Shown piece after piece: positions 63,856 to 64,000 of a stretch of 64,000 bases of DNA (its first letter is position 1; each line of letters begins with the position of its first letter). This DNA comes from Bacteroidales bacterium. GTDB lineage: Bacteria; Bacteroidota; Bacteroidia; Bacteroidales; Muribaculaceae. Location: positions 806,001 through 870,000 of the forward strand of contig CP091725.1 of the NCBI GenBank assembly GCA_022009815.1. The letters are read 5' to 3'. The notes under the pieces were generated by a model. It made no database searches. It saw only the letters and a program-made list of their open reading frames with translations, and was not told the DNA's origin. The position numbers and the translations under genes are program-made.

Positions 63856-64000
63856 TAAATCACCATATCCATAATGGTTCCCTGAGCCTTTATCACAGGT
63901 GATTGGCTACATGTTTTTGTGTTCCTGTCATATACGAATAATCCTGCTCCGTTGGAATCTGTTACTAATCCAAAATAAACTTGATTGTCTTTGTGATTTA
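63852..64000 (-). CDS. Unknown protein, partial at window end
   Basis: The minus-strand frame enters from beyond 64000 and reads NQVYFGLVTDSNGAGLFVYD, RNTKTCSQSPVIKAQGTIMD and ends MVIY at the TGA 63854-63852. It is hydrophilic with no recognised motif. It may be joined to the preceding entry by a sequence error. Confidence 0.4.
   Translation of the reverse strand, partial: NHKDNQVYFGLVTDSNGAGLFVYDRNTKTCSQSPVIKAQGTIMDMVIY

Noticed and set aside
1..64000. CRISPR array, tRNA or rRNA genes
   Set aside because: No regularly spaced repeats, no cloverleaf with a TTCGAAT-type arm and no rRNA sequence were seen on either strand.

Overview
The window looks like a Bacteroidales chromosome, most likely a gut Muribaculaceae-type genome. 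The evidence is the gene content, the many promoter-like sites of the Bacteroidetes form (TTG or TTTG, 19-21 bases, TAnnTTTG), the SUF, IspG and YebC types, DUF4834 and DUF6108 proteins, TonB/ExbBD genes and C-terminal tails of type IX sorting style. The family-level name is an inference. Nothing points to a plasmid.

Layout. 1-1723 (minus): a phage-capsid-like gene cut by the window edge and a small acidic gene before it. 1875-4169: an ECF sigma factor, a probable anti-sigma partner, a DUF6108-like secreted protein and a beta-barrel protein. 4432-6834: four tandem paralogous outer-membrane-type proteins. 6910-12491: metK, a PpiD-like foldase and aspS. 13511-16320: a small Cys-rich protein, a TonB-dependent receptor and an HMA metallochaperone that look like one metal-handling operon. 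16442-19112: a C26 glutamine amidotransferase, then acpP, fabF and a drastically shortened rnc. 19126-26072: a TPR sensor-like protein, secreted proteins, a TPR membrane protein, a GH13 amylase and a small lipoprotein. 26256-30511 (minus): yebC, pheT and an RluA-type pseudouridine synthase. 30680-34203: psd, pssA, DUF4834, folB and a beta-helix lipoprotein. 34417-39272: sufB-C-D-S. 39393-41084: an AbiEi/AbiEii toxin-antitoxin pair. 41526-44976: queA, an IS110 element and nadK. 45153-47908: pdxJ, exbB, exbD and a TonB-like protein. 48035-52513: argR, a GNAT enzyme, argG, argC and argD. 52510-54672: ssb, fabD and a CI/LexA-like regulator. 54747-59705: a giant secreted repeat protein. 59966-62955: purE, ispG and a formate/nitrite transporter. 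63081-64000: a Bro-N-like phage-type gene and unknown genes running off the edge.

The most striking global property is that at least fifteen genes, including fabD, sufS, sufD, psd, argC and yebC, which are normally intact, are broken by single-base insertions or deletions, mostly in short homopolymers. This is best read as uncorrected sequencing or assembly error. I therefore annotate those loci as whole genes with a marked shift and give the reconstructed product.

The most interesting biological candidates are: the internally deleted rnc carrying a 15-bp perfect hairpin; the IS110 copy next to queA with a non-coding flank that may hold a bridge RNA; the tandem beta-barrel family; the capsid-like gene at the left edge; the metal operon; and paired GCATC/GATGC sites before a secreted-protein gene. 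I found no tRNA, rRNA or CRISPR array.
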